The notes under the pieces: generated by a model
Databases searched by the model: none
What the model was told of the DNA's origin: nothing
What the model saw: only the letters and a program-made list of their open reading frames with translations
Shown here: positions 8,310 through 15,198 of the stretch, piece by piece
How the letters are laid out: every line of letters starts with the position of its first letter
Numbering within the stretch: position 1 is the stretch's first letter
Position numbers and translations under genes: made by a program
NCBI GenBank assembly: GCA_036782775.1
Contig: DAIPYJ010000006.1
Span: 12,914 to 76,913 of the forward strand
DNA from: CF-13 sp036782775
Lineage (GTDB): Bacteria > Chloroflexota > Dormibacteria > CF-121
DNA length: 64,000 nt
Direction of reading: 5' to 3'

Positions 8310-8812
8310 GCGTCGCTCGGCCCAAGCTGCGCGTCGGTCGCATTTCGAAGGCACACGGCGTCAAGGGTGCGCTTCGGGTCGAGCTTCTCACCGATTTTCC
8401 TGAGCGGTTTGCCCCGGGCAGCGAGCTCGAGGTTGGAGGTCGCTCGATGGTGGTTGCCGGATCCGAGGAGCGCGACGGCGGCCTGATCGTGCGCTTTCAG
8501 GGCGTCGACGACCGGAACGCCGCCGAGCAACTGGTCGGTGCCTACTGCACGCTGCCGCTTGCCGCGGCCAAGCCACTGCCGGCCGACCGCTTCTATCAGT
8601 TTCAGCTGGTTGGCCTGCCGGTTTTCGATCGTCGACGCCAGCGTGAGTTAGGGCGCGTCGCCGAGGTGCTGAGCTATGCCGCGAATGACGTGCTGCGGGT
8701 GGTCGACGGAAACACAGAAGTCTTGATCCCGATGCTGAAGAGCGTGGTCCGTTCGATCGATTCCGCCGAAGGGCGGATCATCGTCGAGCTTCCTGAGGAG
8801 ACGGAGGCGTGA
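8306..8812 (+). CDS. rimM: 16S rRNA processing protein RimM
   Basis: 168 residues. The N-terminal RimM barrel starts at RVGRISKAHGVKGALRVELLTDFPERF. The C-terminal PRC barrel follows from about residue 97 (FYQFQLVGLPVFD... LIPMLKSVV). It binds S19 during maturation of the 30S head. GTG 8306 overlaps the khpA stop (GTGA) and its own stop overlaps trmD likewise, so expression is tightly coupled. Confidence 0.94.
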   Translation: MSVARPKLRVGRISKAHGVKGALRVELLTDFPERFAPGSELEVGGRSMVVAGSEERDGGLIVRFQGVDDRNAAEQLVGAYCTLPLAAAKPLPADRFYQFQLVGLPVFDRRRQRELGRVAEVLSYAANDVLRVVDGNTEVLIPMLKSVVRSIDSAEGRIIVELPEETEA

Positions 8813-9489
8813 TCTTCGAGGTCCTCACCTTGTTCCCGACCCTCTTTCCAGGGCCGCTGACCTCCGGCGTCACCGGGCGCGGCATGGCCGCGGGACGGAT
8901 CAGCCTTCGCATCCACAACCTCCGCGACTACACCCACGATCGCCACCGCCAGGTGGACGACGTTCCCTATGGCGGCGGCGCCGGCATGGTGCTCAAGCCG
9001 GAGCCGATCTTCGAGGCGGTTCGCGCCCGGGAAGGCAAAGGGCCGGTCATCCTCCTCAGTCCGCAGGGCGAGCGCCTGACCCAAGCGGTGGTGCGACAGC
9101 TCGGAAGCCACGACGACCTGTACTTGATCTGCGGCCGCTACGAGGGTGTCGACGAGCGCGTCGCGGCGCACCTGGTCGACCGGGAGGTCTCGATCGGCGA
9201 TTACATCCTGACCGGCGGCGAGCTGGCCGCGATGGTGGTGGTCGATGCGGTGAGCCGGCTGGTCACCGGCGTCCTTGGCTCCGAGGAATCACCCCTCGAC
9301 GAGTCGTTCGCCGAAGGCCTGCTCGAGTACCCGCATTACACCCGCCCTCCGGTGTTCGAGGGACACGCGGTGCCGGACGTCTTACTCTCAGGCCACCACG
9401 CCGAAATCGAGCGCTGGCGCCGCGAGCAGGCTGCCGAGCGCACCCGGCGCCGCCGGCCCGATCTGCTGGCCGGCAATCACCCCACCTGA
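8809..9489 (+). CDS. trmD: tRNA (guanine-N1-)-methyltransferase TrmD
   Basis: 226 residues, SPOUT trefoil-knot enzyme that methylates G37 of tRNAs. Family landmarks are FEVLTLFPTLF at the start, DDVPYGGGAGMVLKPEP in the substrate loop, LICGRYEGVDERV, and the knot segment SIGDYILTGGELAA. The C-terminal domain follows (LLEYPHYTRPPVFEG). The start is GTG, overlapping rimM. It keeps the usual order before rplS. Confidence 0.96.
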   Translation: MIFEVLTLFPTLFPGPLTSGVTGRGMAAGRISLRIHNLRDYTHDRHRQVDDVPYGGGAGMVLKPEPIFEAVRAREGKGPVILLSPQGERLTQAVVRQLGSHDDLYLICGRYEGVDERVAAHLVDREVSIGDYILTGGELAAMVVVDAVSRLVTGVLGSEESPLDESFAEGLLEYPHYTRPPVFEGHAVPDVLLSGHHAEIERWRREQAAERTRRRRPDLLAGNHPT

Positions 9490-9514
9490 CGGCGACTGAT
9501 CGGCGAACGGGTGA

Positions 9515-9520
9515 TATCCT
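9515..9520 (+). promoter_or_regulatory. -10-like hexamer for rplS
   Basis: TATCCT ends 8 bases before GTG 9529. No Shine-Dalgarno lies between, so a nearly leaderless rplS transcript is possible in addition to read-through from trmD. No clear -35 is present. Confidence 0.35.
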
Positions 9521-9528
9521 TGTACGCC

Positions 9529-9945
9529 GTGCCAAACGTCATCGACCTGCTGCAGGCCGAGGCCCGAAAGGAAAAGGTCCCCGCCTTAACGGCCGGCGAC
9601 ACCGTCAAGGTCCACGCGCGCGTCGTCGAAGGCAATCGCGAACGGGTCCAGATCTTCGAGGGAACCGTGATCGGCCTTCGTGGAAGCGGCAGCAAAGAAA
9701 CCTTCACCGTGCGTCGCATCGCCCACGGAGTGGGCGTCGAACGGAGTTTTCTGCTGCACTCGCCCCGGATCGACCGGATCGATGTCGTCCGCCATGGGAA
9801 GGTTCGACGGGCCAAGCTGTATTACCTGCGAGGAAAAGTTGGGAAGAGCGCCCGCATCCGCGAAAAGCGCCAGGCCGTCACCAGCGGCGGCGGCGCCGAG
9901 CGACCCACCGGCAGCGAAGAAACGCCCGAAGCCGCGGAAAGCTGA
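9529..9945 (+). CDS. rplS: 50S ribosomal protein L19
   Basis: 138 residues. The L19 fold is recognisable in AGDTVKVHARVVEGNRERVQ, FEGTVIGLRGSGSKETFTVR and the SPRIDRIDVVRHGKVRRAKL segment. A Ser/Gly/Glu-rich tail extends it by some 30 residues. GTG 9529 gives the expected N-terminus PNVIDLLQAE; the upstream in-frame GTG 9511 lies in the -10-like sequence. The 3' end overlaps rnhB by about 107 bases. Confidence 0.95.
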   Translation: MPNVIDLLQAEARKEKVPALTAGDTVKVHARVVEGNRERVQIFEGTVIGLRGSGSKETFTVRRIAHGVGVERSFLLHSPRIDRIDVVRHGKVRRAKLYYLRGKVGKSARIREKRQAVTSGGGAERPTGSEETPEAAES

Positions 9946-10591
9946 CCGCGACCTCTGGGTCTTCGAGCGCCAGGCCTTCGGCCTCGGCTATGCCTGCGTC
10001 GCGGGGGTTGACGAAGCGGGGAGGGGACCGTGGGCCGGACCGGTGGTCGCCGGGGCCGCCATTATGCGGCCGTACTTCCATTGCGAGGGCATCGACGACT
10101 CCAAGCTCCTGACGGCGGAAGAGCGCGACCGCTACTACGACTGCATCCTCGAAGGCGCCGAGGCCTGGGGCGTCGGGATCGTCCAGGTCGACGAGATCGA
10201 CCGCGTCGGGGTCACCCGGGCCAACCGCTGGGCAATGGGCATCGCGTTGCAGCAACTCGGCCGCCCGATCGATTACCTGCTGATCGATGGCTTCCTGCTG
10301 CCGGAGTCACTCACCCCGCAGCTTCCGATCGTCAAGGGCGACCGTCGCTCGATCTCGATCATGTGCGGCGGAATCCTGGCGAAGGTCACGCGCGACCGGC
10401 TGATGGTCCGGCTCGCGGAAAAGTTTCCCGGCTACGGCTTCGAGGTGCACAAGGGTTATCCGACGCCCGAGCACCTCTCGGCGATGGACCGGCACGGGCT
10501 GAGCCCGCTCCACCGGCGGTCGTTCATCTCGATTCGGACCCGCGCGGAACTCGAGGCTGCCGCCTACGCCAGTCAATCCGCTCGGCCTTAG
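9839..10591 (+). CDS. rnhB: Ribonuclease HII
   Basis: RNase HII removes RNA primers and single ribonucleotides from DNA. The catalytic signature GVDEAGRGPWAGPVV carries the first Asp and Glu; IDDSKLL, LLIDGF and AKVTRDRLM supply the other conserved parts. No usable start codon exists between the rplS stop and the catalytic core. TTG 9839, five bases after GAGG, is the best candidate; it lies inside rplS and adds an Ala/Pro/Lys-rich N-terminal extension. ATG 9794 is the other canonical option. Enzyme identity is firm, start uncertain. Confidence 0.92.
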   Translation: MGRAPASAKSARPSPAAAAPSDPPAAKKRPKPRKADRDLWVFERQAFGLGYACVAGVDEAGRGPWAGPVVAGAAIMRPYFHCEGIDDSKLLTAEERDRYYDCILEGAEAWGVGIVQVDEIDRVGVTRANRWAMGIALQQLGRPIDYLLIDGFLLPESLTPQLPIVKGDRRSISIMCGGILAKVTRDRLMVRLAEKFPGYGFEVHKGYPTPEHLSAMDRHGLSPLHRRSFISIRTRAELEAAAYASQSARP

Positions 10592-10919
10592 CGGCGAGGC
10601 ACTGGCAGCGGACCACCTCCGTGGTCTGGGCTACGAAATCATTGCCGCCGACGTCCGGACGCCGTTGGGGCAGCTCGACCTGGTGGCGCGCGACGGACAG
10701 ACGCTCGTCTTCGTCGAGGTCAAGACGCGCGCCGGGCATGGCTTCGGCCTCCCCCAGGAGTCGGTCGACGCCCGGAAGATCCGGAAGCTTCGCCAGCTCG
10801 CGCTGTACTACTTAAAACTGCGGCCCCACCGCGGCCCGGTGCGCTTTGACGTCATCGGCCTCACCATGCGCGAGGGCCGCCTGTCGCGCGTCGACCACAT
10901 CCGAAACGCGATCGACTAG
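10557..10919 (+). CDS. yraN: YraN family (UPF0102) endonuclease-like protein, CTG start
   Basis: The family is about 120 residues with a Holliday-resolvase-like fold. The conserved N-terminus (SGEALAADHLRGLGYEII, then TPLGQLDLVARDG) and the core LVFVEVKTRAG are in one frame. That frame has no ATG, GTG or TTG between a stop at 10500-10502 and TTG 10665, and the latter would delete 36 conserved residues. CTG 10557 gives MPPTPVNPLGLSGEALAAD and a 120-residue protein of normal size. It overlaps the rnhB end by 35 bases. Biological role of the family is unclear. Confidence 0.82.
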   Translation: MPPTPVNPLGLSGEALAADHLRGLGYEIIAADVRTPLGQLDLVARDGQTLVFVEVKTRAGHGFGLPQESVDARKIRKLRQLALYYLKLRPHRGPVRFDVIGLTMREGRLSRVDHIRNAID

Positions 10920-10928
10920 GTTCCGAGA

Positions 10929-11552
10929 TCAGCGGTTGGCCTCGTCCCAGGCCTTGAGGAACTGGTAGACCACGCGTCCGGTCGCGCCCCAGATCACGTC
11001 CTCCCCAACCGAGTAATAGTGGATGCGGTAACGCTGATCGTCCAAGATGCGGGTCTCGGTGCTGTGAACGTCGCCGTCTTGCAACCTCGATAGCGCCACC
11101 AGAAATACGCTGCGAACCTCGTCCGGCGCGAGGATCAGGTTTTCGACGCCGCCTTCGACCACCCCGACGACCGGCGTGATCACGAACCCGCTGACCGAGG
11201 TGAAGACGTCGTCGAGCTCACCCAGCACGGTGACCCGAGACGGTTCCAGACCGATCTCCTCGTAGCTCTCGCGAAGTGCCGTCTCCACGATTTGCTGATC
11301 CGACTCCTCCTGCTGGCCTCCGGGAAACGAGATCTGGCCTTTGTGGGTTAGCACGGTGTCGGTCCGCCGCGTGAAGAGCAACTCCGGCCCGGCGGCGCCG
11401 ATGAAGATCGGCACGAGCACGCCGGCGCGGGCGAGCGGCGGCTCGACCTCGATGTCGCGTCGCAGTCGTTCATGCAGAAGTCGCTGAAGCCGATCAAGAC
11501 GATCCGCGGTGTGGGCGTCCCGGTGCAACGCCGGCCGCGCCCTTAGGTCCAT
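10929..11552 (-). CDS. Nudix hydrolase, CoA diphosphatase type
   Basis: 207 residues. The UPF0035-type signature LTHKGQISFPGGQ precedes the Nudix motif segment TALRESYEEIGL, the pattern of YeaB/PCD1 enzymes that cleave CoA and its derivatives to phosphopantetheine and 3',5'-ADP. It starts with ATG 11552, overlapping the zinc-ribbon gene by 10 bases. A longer upstream frame lacks similarity and was not used. It is the last gene of the minus-strand block and runs tail-to-tail with yraN. Confidence 0.85.
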   Translation of the reverse strand: MDLRARPALHRDAHTADRLDRLQRLLHERLRRDIEVEPPLARAGVLVPIFIGAAGPELLFTRRTDTVLTHKGQISFPGGQQEESDQQIVETALRESYEEIGLEPSRVTVLGELDDVFTSVSGFVITPVVGVVEGGVENLILAPDEVRSVFLVALSRLQDGDVHSTETRILDDQRYRIHYYSVGEDVIWGATGRVVYQFLKAWDEANR

Positions 11553-11728
11553 GCCTCGAACGAGACCGGGACCTGGTGGCCGCAGTGGGTGCACACCCAA
11601 ACCTGGCCACGCCGGGTGACGGTTCTGCCGTCGTCGAGCCGCACCGACTGATCCGGTCCGCTGATCCGTTCCCAGCGCGGCATGTGCTTGCACTGGTCGC
11701 AGACGGTCGGCGGGGGGTTCGCCTTCAC
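11543..11728 (-). CDS. Small zinc-ribbon protein
   Basis: 61 residues with two Cys pairs, CDQC near the N-terminus and CTHCG near the C-terminus, consistent with one zinc-ribbon. The body (RWERISGPDQSVRLDDG) resembles a short beta sheet. GTG 11728 places the first Cys pair at about residue 10; upstream in-frame codons lie in the preceding gene. A -10-like GATAAT sits just upstream. Function unknown; possibly nucleic-acid or protein binding. Confidence 0.65.
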   Translation of the reverse strand: MKANPPPTVCDQCKHMPRWERISGPDQSVRLDDGRTVTRRGQVWVCTHCGHQVPVSFEAWT

Positions 11729-11734
11729 GCCTCG

Positions 11735-11740
11735 ATTATC
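11735..11740 (-). promoter_or_regulatory. -10-like hexamer for the zinc-ribbon gene
   Basis: On the minus strand GATAAT ends six bases before GTG 11728 and overlaps the stop codon of the upstream hexapeptide-transferase gene. This would give a leaderless transcript. No -35 was identified. Confidence 0.3.
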
Positions 11741-12293
11741 TCCGGCGATCCAGACGCTCCAGCGCTCGGAGCACGCGCGCCGGGTTGCCGCCTGCAATCA
11801 CGCCGGCGGGAATGTCGCTGAGGACGACCGCCTGGATCCCGATTACGGAGTCACGGCCGATCCTCACGCCGGGCAGCACGGAGACCTGGCCGCCGATCCA
11901 GACGTTGTCCTCGATCAGGACGGGTTGTGGCGCGGGCGGTTGCCGCCGATCGACTGGCGATTCGGAGTAGTCGAGGTGGTCGCGGACTTCACAGGATCCG
12001 AGCACGCAATCGGCGCCCACGTCGATCCGATCGGCGGCGATCAGGGTGCAGCCGTTGAGCCTGGCATTGGCGCCGATGCGGATCGTGGCTTCGGGCCGGG
12101 TCGTGATCAGCCGGTTCACCTCGGCGTGGGACCACGCATTAACTCCCGTTTCCAGGACGACACGACCCGGGCCGCTGAGCCGCAGCCGACCGTTGCCGAG
12201 CAGCCCTGGGCCTATCGCGTGGCGCGACTGCAGCCTGTAGGGCATCGTTGTGATCCAACCCAGCGCGCGAGCCGCGCGGCGTTTCCAGTTCAC
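11736..12293 (-). CDS. Left-handed beta-helix (hexapeptide) acyltransferase
   Basis: 185 residues. Hexapeptide-type repeats are visible in IRIGANARLNGCTLI, IDVGADCVLGSCEV and ending in VWIGGQVSVLPGVRIG, then GVIAGGNPARVL, the terminus typical of the maltose/galactoside O-acetyltransferase and WcaF groups. The acceptor is not predictable; a sugar or surface glycan is likely. It starts at GTG 12293, 33 bases after the HNH gene stop. No clear Shine-Dalgarno sits at a normal distance. Confidence 0.8.
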   Translation of the reverse strand: MNWKRRAARALGWITTMPYRLQSRHAIGPGLLGNGRLRLSGPGRVVLETGVNAWSHAEVNRLITTRPEATIRIGANARLNGCTLIAADRIDVGADCVLGSCEVRDHLDYSESPVDRRQPPAPQPVLIEDNVWIGGQVSVLPGVRIGRDSVIGIQAVVLSDIPAGVIAGGNPARVLRALERLDRRR

Positions 12294-12326
12294 GGTTTTG
12301 TCGACCTCGCAAGCGTAATCGGATAT

Positions 12327-13571
12327 TTACGCGGCGGCGAGCTGATCCGGCGCTCGCGCCGGATGCAGAAAGTCGTAGCTAGGGGCCACGCTGCGCAGCT
12401 CCCCATCGGTAGCGCGGACCAGCTGCCACCCACCCTCATGCACCATCCAGTGGTGGCGAAGGCAGAGCAGAACCAGGTTCGAGAGGTCGGTCGCTCCACC
12501 GGCGACCCAATGCACAAGGTGATGGGCCGCCGTCCATGACGCCGGGCGCTCGCATCCTGGCCACTGGCAGTGCTCGTCCCGAGCATTGAGAGCACGCCGC
12601 ATGGCACCGGAGACGACCCGCCGGGCGCGGCCCGCTTCCAAGACGACTTTCGCCGGTCCGAACACGACTCGCGCGATCGACGAGTCGCAGGCAATGCGCT
12701 GTACGGTCTGGCTCGACACGGGTTGCGAGAATTCGAGGTCGGCGGCGGGCGACCCGCTCAATCCCCGGAGCGTCTCGAGCGTGGTCGTCACCTGCAGATG
12801 AGGCCGCTGACTGGCCCGATGCGGTAAGCGGCCGCCATCTAAGGCCAGCGTGGCCATCTCCACCAGGGCGTCCGCCTGACGGCGGTCGAGACAGCGGTCG
12901 TCGCCTTGCCCACTGCGCTGGGCCAAGGGCTCGAGGGCGGTTCGCAAGGTGGCGGCGCCGATGGAATCGAGTTGACCGCTGATCAGCGAGCAGCCGTTTT
13001 CAAGTGGCATGATCTTCAGCCACCGCTCCTCAGCGGCTATGCGCTGTTCTTCGGCGACCGCCGCGGCGTTGAGCGCATGCCGCACGCGCACGCAGTAGTG
13101 CCAGAAGCGGCCAGGCGTCGAGCACTTTGCCTTCTCCAGCAGCTCATCCTCGGGAAAATCGATCTCGGCTGGGATTCGCTCAACCGAGCGCAGCGTGCTT
13201 GCCATGACGGACAGATGCGCAAAGCCGATCTCCCCTGCCGTAACGGCGTCGGCGCTTTTCGTTAGCGCGCCAAGGTGCTTGCCAACGTTGAGGCGGTCAG
13301 CAGCGACCCCGTACTGCATCTTGCATTCCTGCCGGAGCCAATGGACCGGATCATCGCCTGGGTCACCTTCATTGAAAGCCCTCGATTCGACCAAGGCCGC
13401 CGCATCGATGGAGAACCTCAGCTCGACGTAATCAGCCACCTGCCGCTCGAGGACGAGCCTCTGCGCGTAGTCCTCAGGCTCGAGATCTTGGAAAAGCTCC
13501 CCCAGGAATGCGGCCGTCTTTCGCGCGATGCTCGCGTCGCCCGCCTGCCGATTCCCCCCTTCCCCCATCAT
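12327..13571 (-). CDS. DUF222/HNH endonuclease family protein (13E12-repeat type), SOS-controlled
   Basis: About 414 residues: a helical DUF222 region over the first 300, then a C-terminal HNH domain with CQWPGCERPASWTAAHHLVH, SNLVLLCLRHHWMVHEG supplying the His-His, Asn and His positions and two zinc-type Cys. This architecture matches the mycobacterial 13E12-repeat family, abundant in Actinobacteria and often scattered as mobile-like copies. ATG 13571 or 13568 (or TTG 13574) follow the -10 box by 8-14 bases with no Shine-Dalgarno. The promoter carries a LexA box. Its cellular role is unknown; a nuclease acting on damage is an inference. Confidence 0.88.
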   Translation of the reverse strand: MMGEGGNRQAGDASIARKTAAFLGELFQDLEPEDYAQRLVLERQVADYVELRFSIDAAALVESRAFNEGDPGDDPVHWLRQECKMQYGVAADRLNVGKHLGALTKSADAVTAGEIGFAHLSVMASTLRSVERIPAEIDFPEDELLEKAKCSTPGRFWHYCVRVRHALNAAAVAEEQRIAAEERWLKIMPLENGCSLISGQLDSIGAATLRTALEPLAQRSGQGDDRCLDRRQADALVEMATLALDGGRLPHRASQRPHLQVTTTLETLRGLSGSPAADLEFSQPVSSQTVQRIACDSSIARVVFGPAKVVLEAGRARRVVSGAMRRALNARDEHCQWPGCERPASWTAAHHLVHWVAGGATDLSNLVLLCLRHHWMVHEGGWQLVRATDGELRSVAPSYDFLHPARAPDQLAAA

Positions 13572-13617
13572 CAACGCTTAGCATTATATCGAACATATGT
13601 TCGGCTGTCAAGCGTTG
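13572..13617 (-). promoter_or_regulatory. Consensus sigma-70 promoter with LexA/SOS box in the spacer
   Basis: Reading the minus strand, TTGACA (plus 13606-13611) and TATAAT (plus 13583-13588) are separated by exactly 17 bases, a full consensus promoter. The spacer contains CGAACATATGTTCG (13590-13603), a perfect palindrome of the Gram-positive/actinobacterial LexA type CGAAC-N4-GTTCG. An outer 8-bp inverted repeat, CAACGCTT (13572-13579) and AAGCGTTG (13610-13617), brackets the promoter. Predicted transcription begins near 13576, just before the start codon. Confidence 0.88.
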
Positions 13618-13650
13618 GCGACGTCCCCCCGAGCGATTGGCCCGGATAAC

Positions 13651-13683
13651 TTGTCGATACAGATACACAGTTTAGTGTAAGAT
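13651..13683 (+). promoter_or_regulatory. Candidate leaderless comM promoter
   Basis: TAAGAT (13678-13683) ends six bases before GTG 13690. TTGTCG (13651-13656) lies upstream; spacing suits TAGTGT (13673-13678, 16 bases) better than TAAGAT. No Shine-Dalgarno precedes the GTG. The LexA box of the divergent gene is about 85 bases away. Confidence 0.4.
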
Positions 13684-13689
13684 GCGCTG

Positions 13690-15198
13690 GTGCTGGCCAG
13701 GGCGCTCTCTGGGAGCCTCTTCGGCCTGGAAGGGGTTCGGGTCGAGGTAGAGGCCGACATCGCCGACGGGCTCCCCGGCTTTCACATCGTCGGGCTGGGC
13801 GATCGCTCGCTCCAGGAGGCGCGCGAACGCGTAAAGATCGCGATCAACAACAGCGGCTTTCAGTTCCCCGGCCGACGCGTCACCGTCAACCTGGCGCCGG
13901 CGCAACTGCCGAAAGAGGGGACCGGATTCGACCTCGCGATGGCGGCTGCGATCGTCAACGCCGCCGACGAGCGAAGCCTTCCGGCGGATACCGCCTGGCT
14001 GGGTGAGCTGGCGCTCGACGGATCGATCCGCCCGATCCGCGGGACGCTGGCCATCACCGCGCATCTGGACAAGCTTGGCGTGCGGCGCTTTTTCGTTCCG
14101 GCTGGCAACGTGGCCGAAGCCAGGATCGCGACCGGGGCCGAGGTGGTTGGCATCGATCACCTTCGCGACCTGAAAGCGCACTGGGAAGATGGCGCCCCCC
14201 TGGCCGGTTCGACTCCGACCACGTCCGCCCCGCCGACCGATCCCGCCCTTCCGGTTGACCTGGCGGAGATCCGCGGCCAGGCGCATGCGAAACGCGCGCT
14301 CGAGATCGCCGCCGCTGGAGCGCATCATCTTTTATTGGTCGGCCCGCCTGGTGCCGGCAAAACCCTGCTCGCTCGAGCCTTGACTGGGATCCTGCCGCCG
14401 CTGACGGCCTCAGAGGCGGTTGAAGTCACCTCGATCGCGTCCTGCGTCGGCAGCCTCCCAGCAGGGACTGGCCTGCTGGAGCTGCCGCCATTCCGCGCTC
14501 CGCACCACACCATCTCGGCAGCCGCGCTGATTGGTGGCGGCGGTGCGGCGCCGCGCGCCGGCGAGGTCACCAGAGCCCATCGAGGTGTCCTATTTTTGGA
14601 CGAGATCACCGAGTTCCATCGGGACGCCCTCGAATCATTGCGGCAGCCGCTGGAAGAAGGCCGCGTCGCGGTCGCGCGGTCTCGCGGACATGCCGTGCTT
14701 CCGGCACGGGTCATGCTGGTCGCCGCCTCGAATCCGTGCCCCTGTGGTTTCGCCGGGGATGCAGGGCGCATCTGCGAATGCAGCCCGCCGGAGCGCCAGC
14801 GGTATCGCGCCCGGCTGTCGGGACCGATCCGCGATCGAATCGATCTGCAGGTGACGGTCCCGCGCCAGCCTGCCGGCGAGCTCTTACGCCCTGATGGCTC
14901 GCCGGAGAGCAGTCCAGCGGTCAAGGCTCGGGTGATGGCCGCGCGCGCTCGGCAGCTCGAACGTCGTCCTGATGGACCGCTCAACGGAGGGCTGTCGGGG
15001 GCGCAGCTGCGCCGCGACGTCCAGCTCGATACCGCCAGTCAGGCGTTGCTCGAGCAAGCGGGCGAACGGTTGCATTTGAGCGGGCGGGCCCTGCATCGGG
15101 TGCTGCGGGTGGCGCGCACCATCGCGGACCTGGACGCCAGCCCTACGGTAAACCAGGCCCACGTCGCGGAAGCGCTGCAATACCGCGAGAGCGGGTGA
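13690..15198 (+). CDS. comM: Magnesium chelatase-like AAA+ protein ComM (YifB)
   Basis: 502 residues. The N-terminal ChlI-like domain has GLPGFHIVGLGDRSLQEARE. The AAA+ core has Walker A GPPGAGKTLLARAL near residue 219 and Walker B GVLFLDEITEF near 298. The C-terminal Mg-chelatase domain begins about RLSGPIRDRIDLQ. In transformable bacteria ComM is a hexameric helicase that extends recombination branches after DNA uptake, which fits its overlap with dprA. It is the first gene of a + strand run after the minus-strand block. Confidence 0.94.
   Translation: MLARALSGSLFGLEGVRVEVEADIADGLPGFHIVGLGDRSLQEARERVKIAINNSGFQFPGRRVTVNLAPAQLPKEGTGFDLAMAAAIVNAADERSLPADTAWLGELALDGSIRPIRGTLAITAHLDKLGVRRFFVPAGNVAEARIATGAEVVGIDHLRDLKAHWEDGAPLAGSTPTTSAPPTDPALPVDLAEIRGQAHAKRALEIAAAGAHHLLLVGPPGAGKTLLARALTGILPPLTASEAVEVTSIASCVGSLPAGTGLLELPPFRAPHHTISAAALIGGGGAAPRAGEVTRAHRGVLFLDEITEFHRDALESLRQPLEEGRVAVARSRGHAVLPARVMLVAASNPCPCGFAGDAGRICECSPPERQRYRARLSGPIRDRIDLQVTVPRQPAGELLRPDGSPESSPAVKARVMAARARQLERRPDGPLNGGLSGAQLRRDVQLDTASQALLEQAGERLHLSGRALHRVLRVARTIADLDASPTVNQAHVAEALQYRESG

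Noticed and set aside
10030..10815. 261-residue + strand frame across rnhB and yraN
   Set aside because: Overlaps two conserved proteins in other frames; Arg/Gly/Ala-rich without domains.
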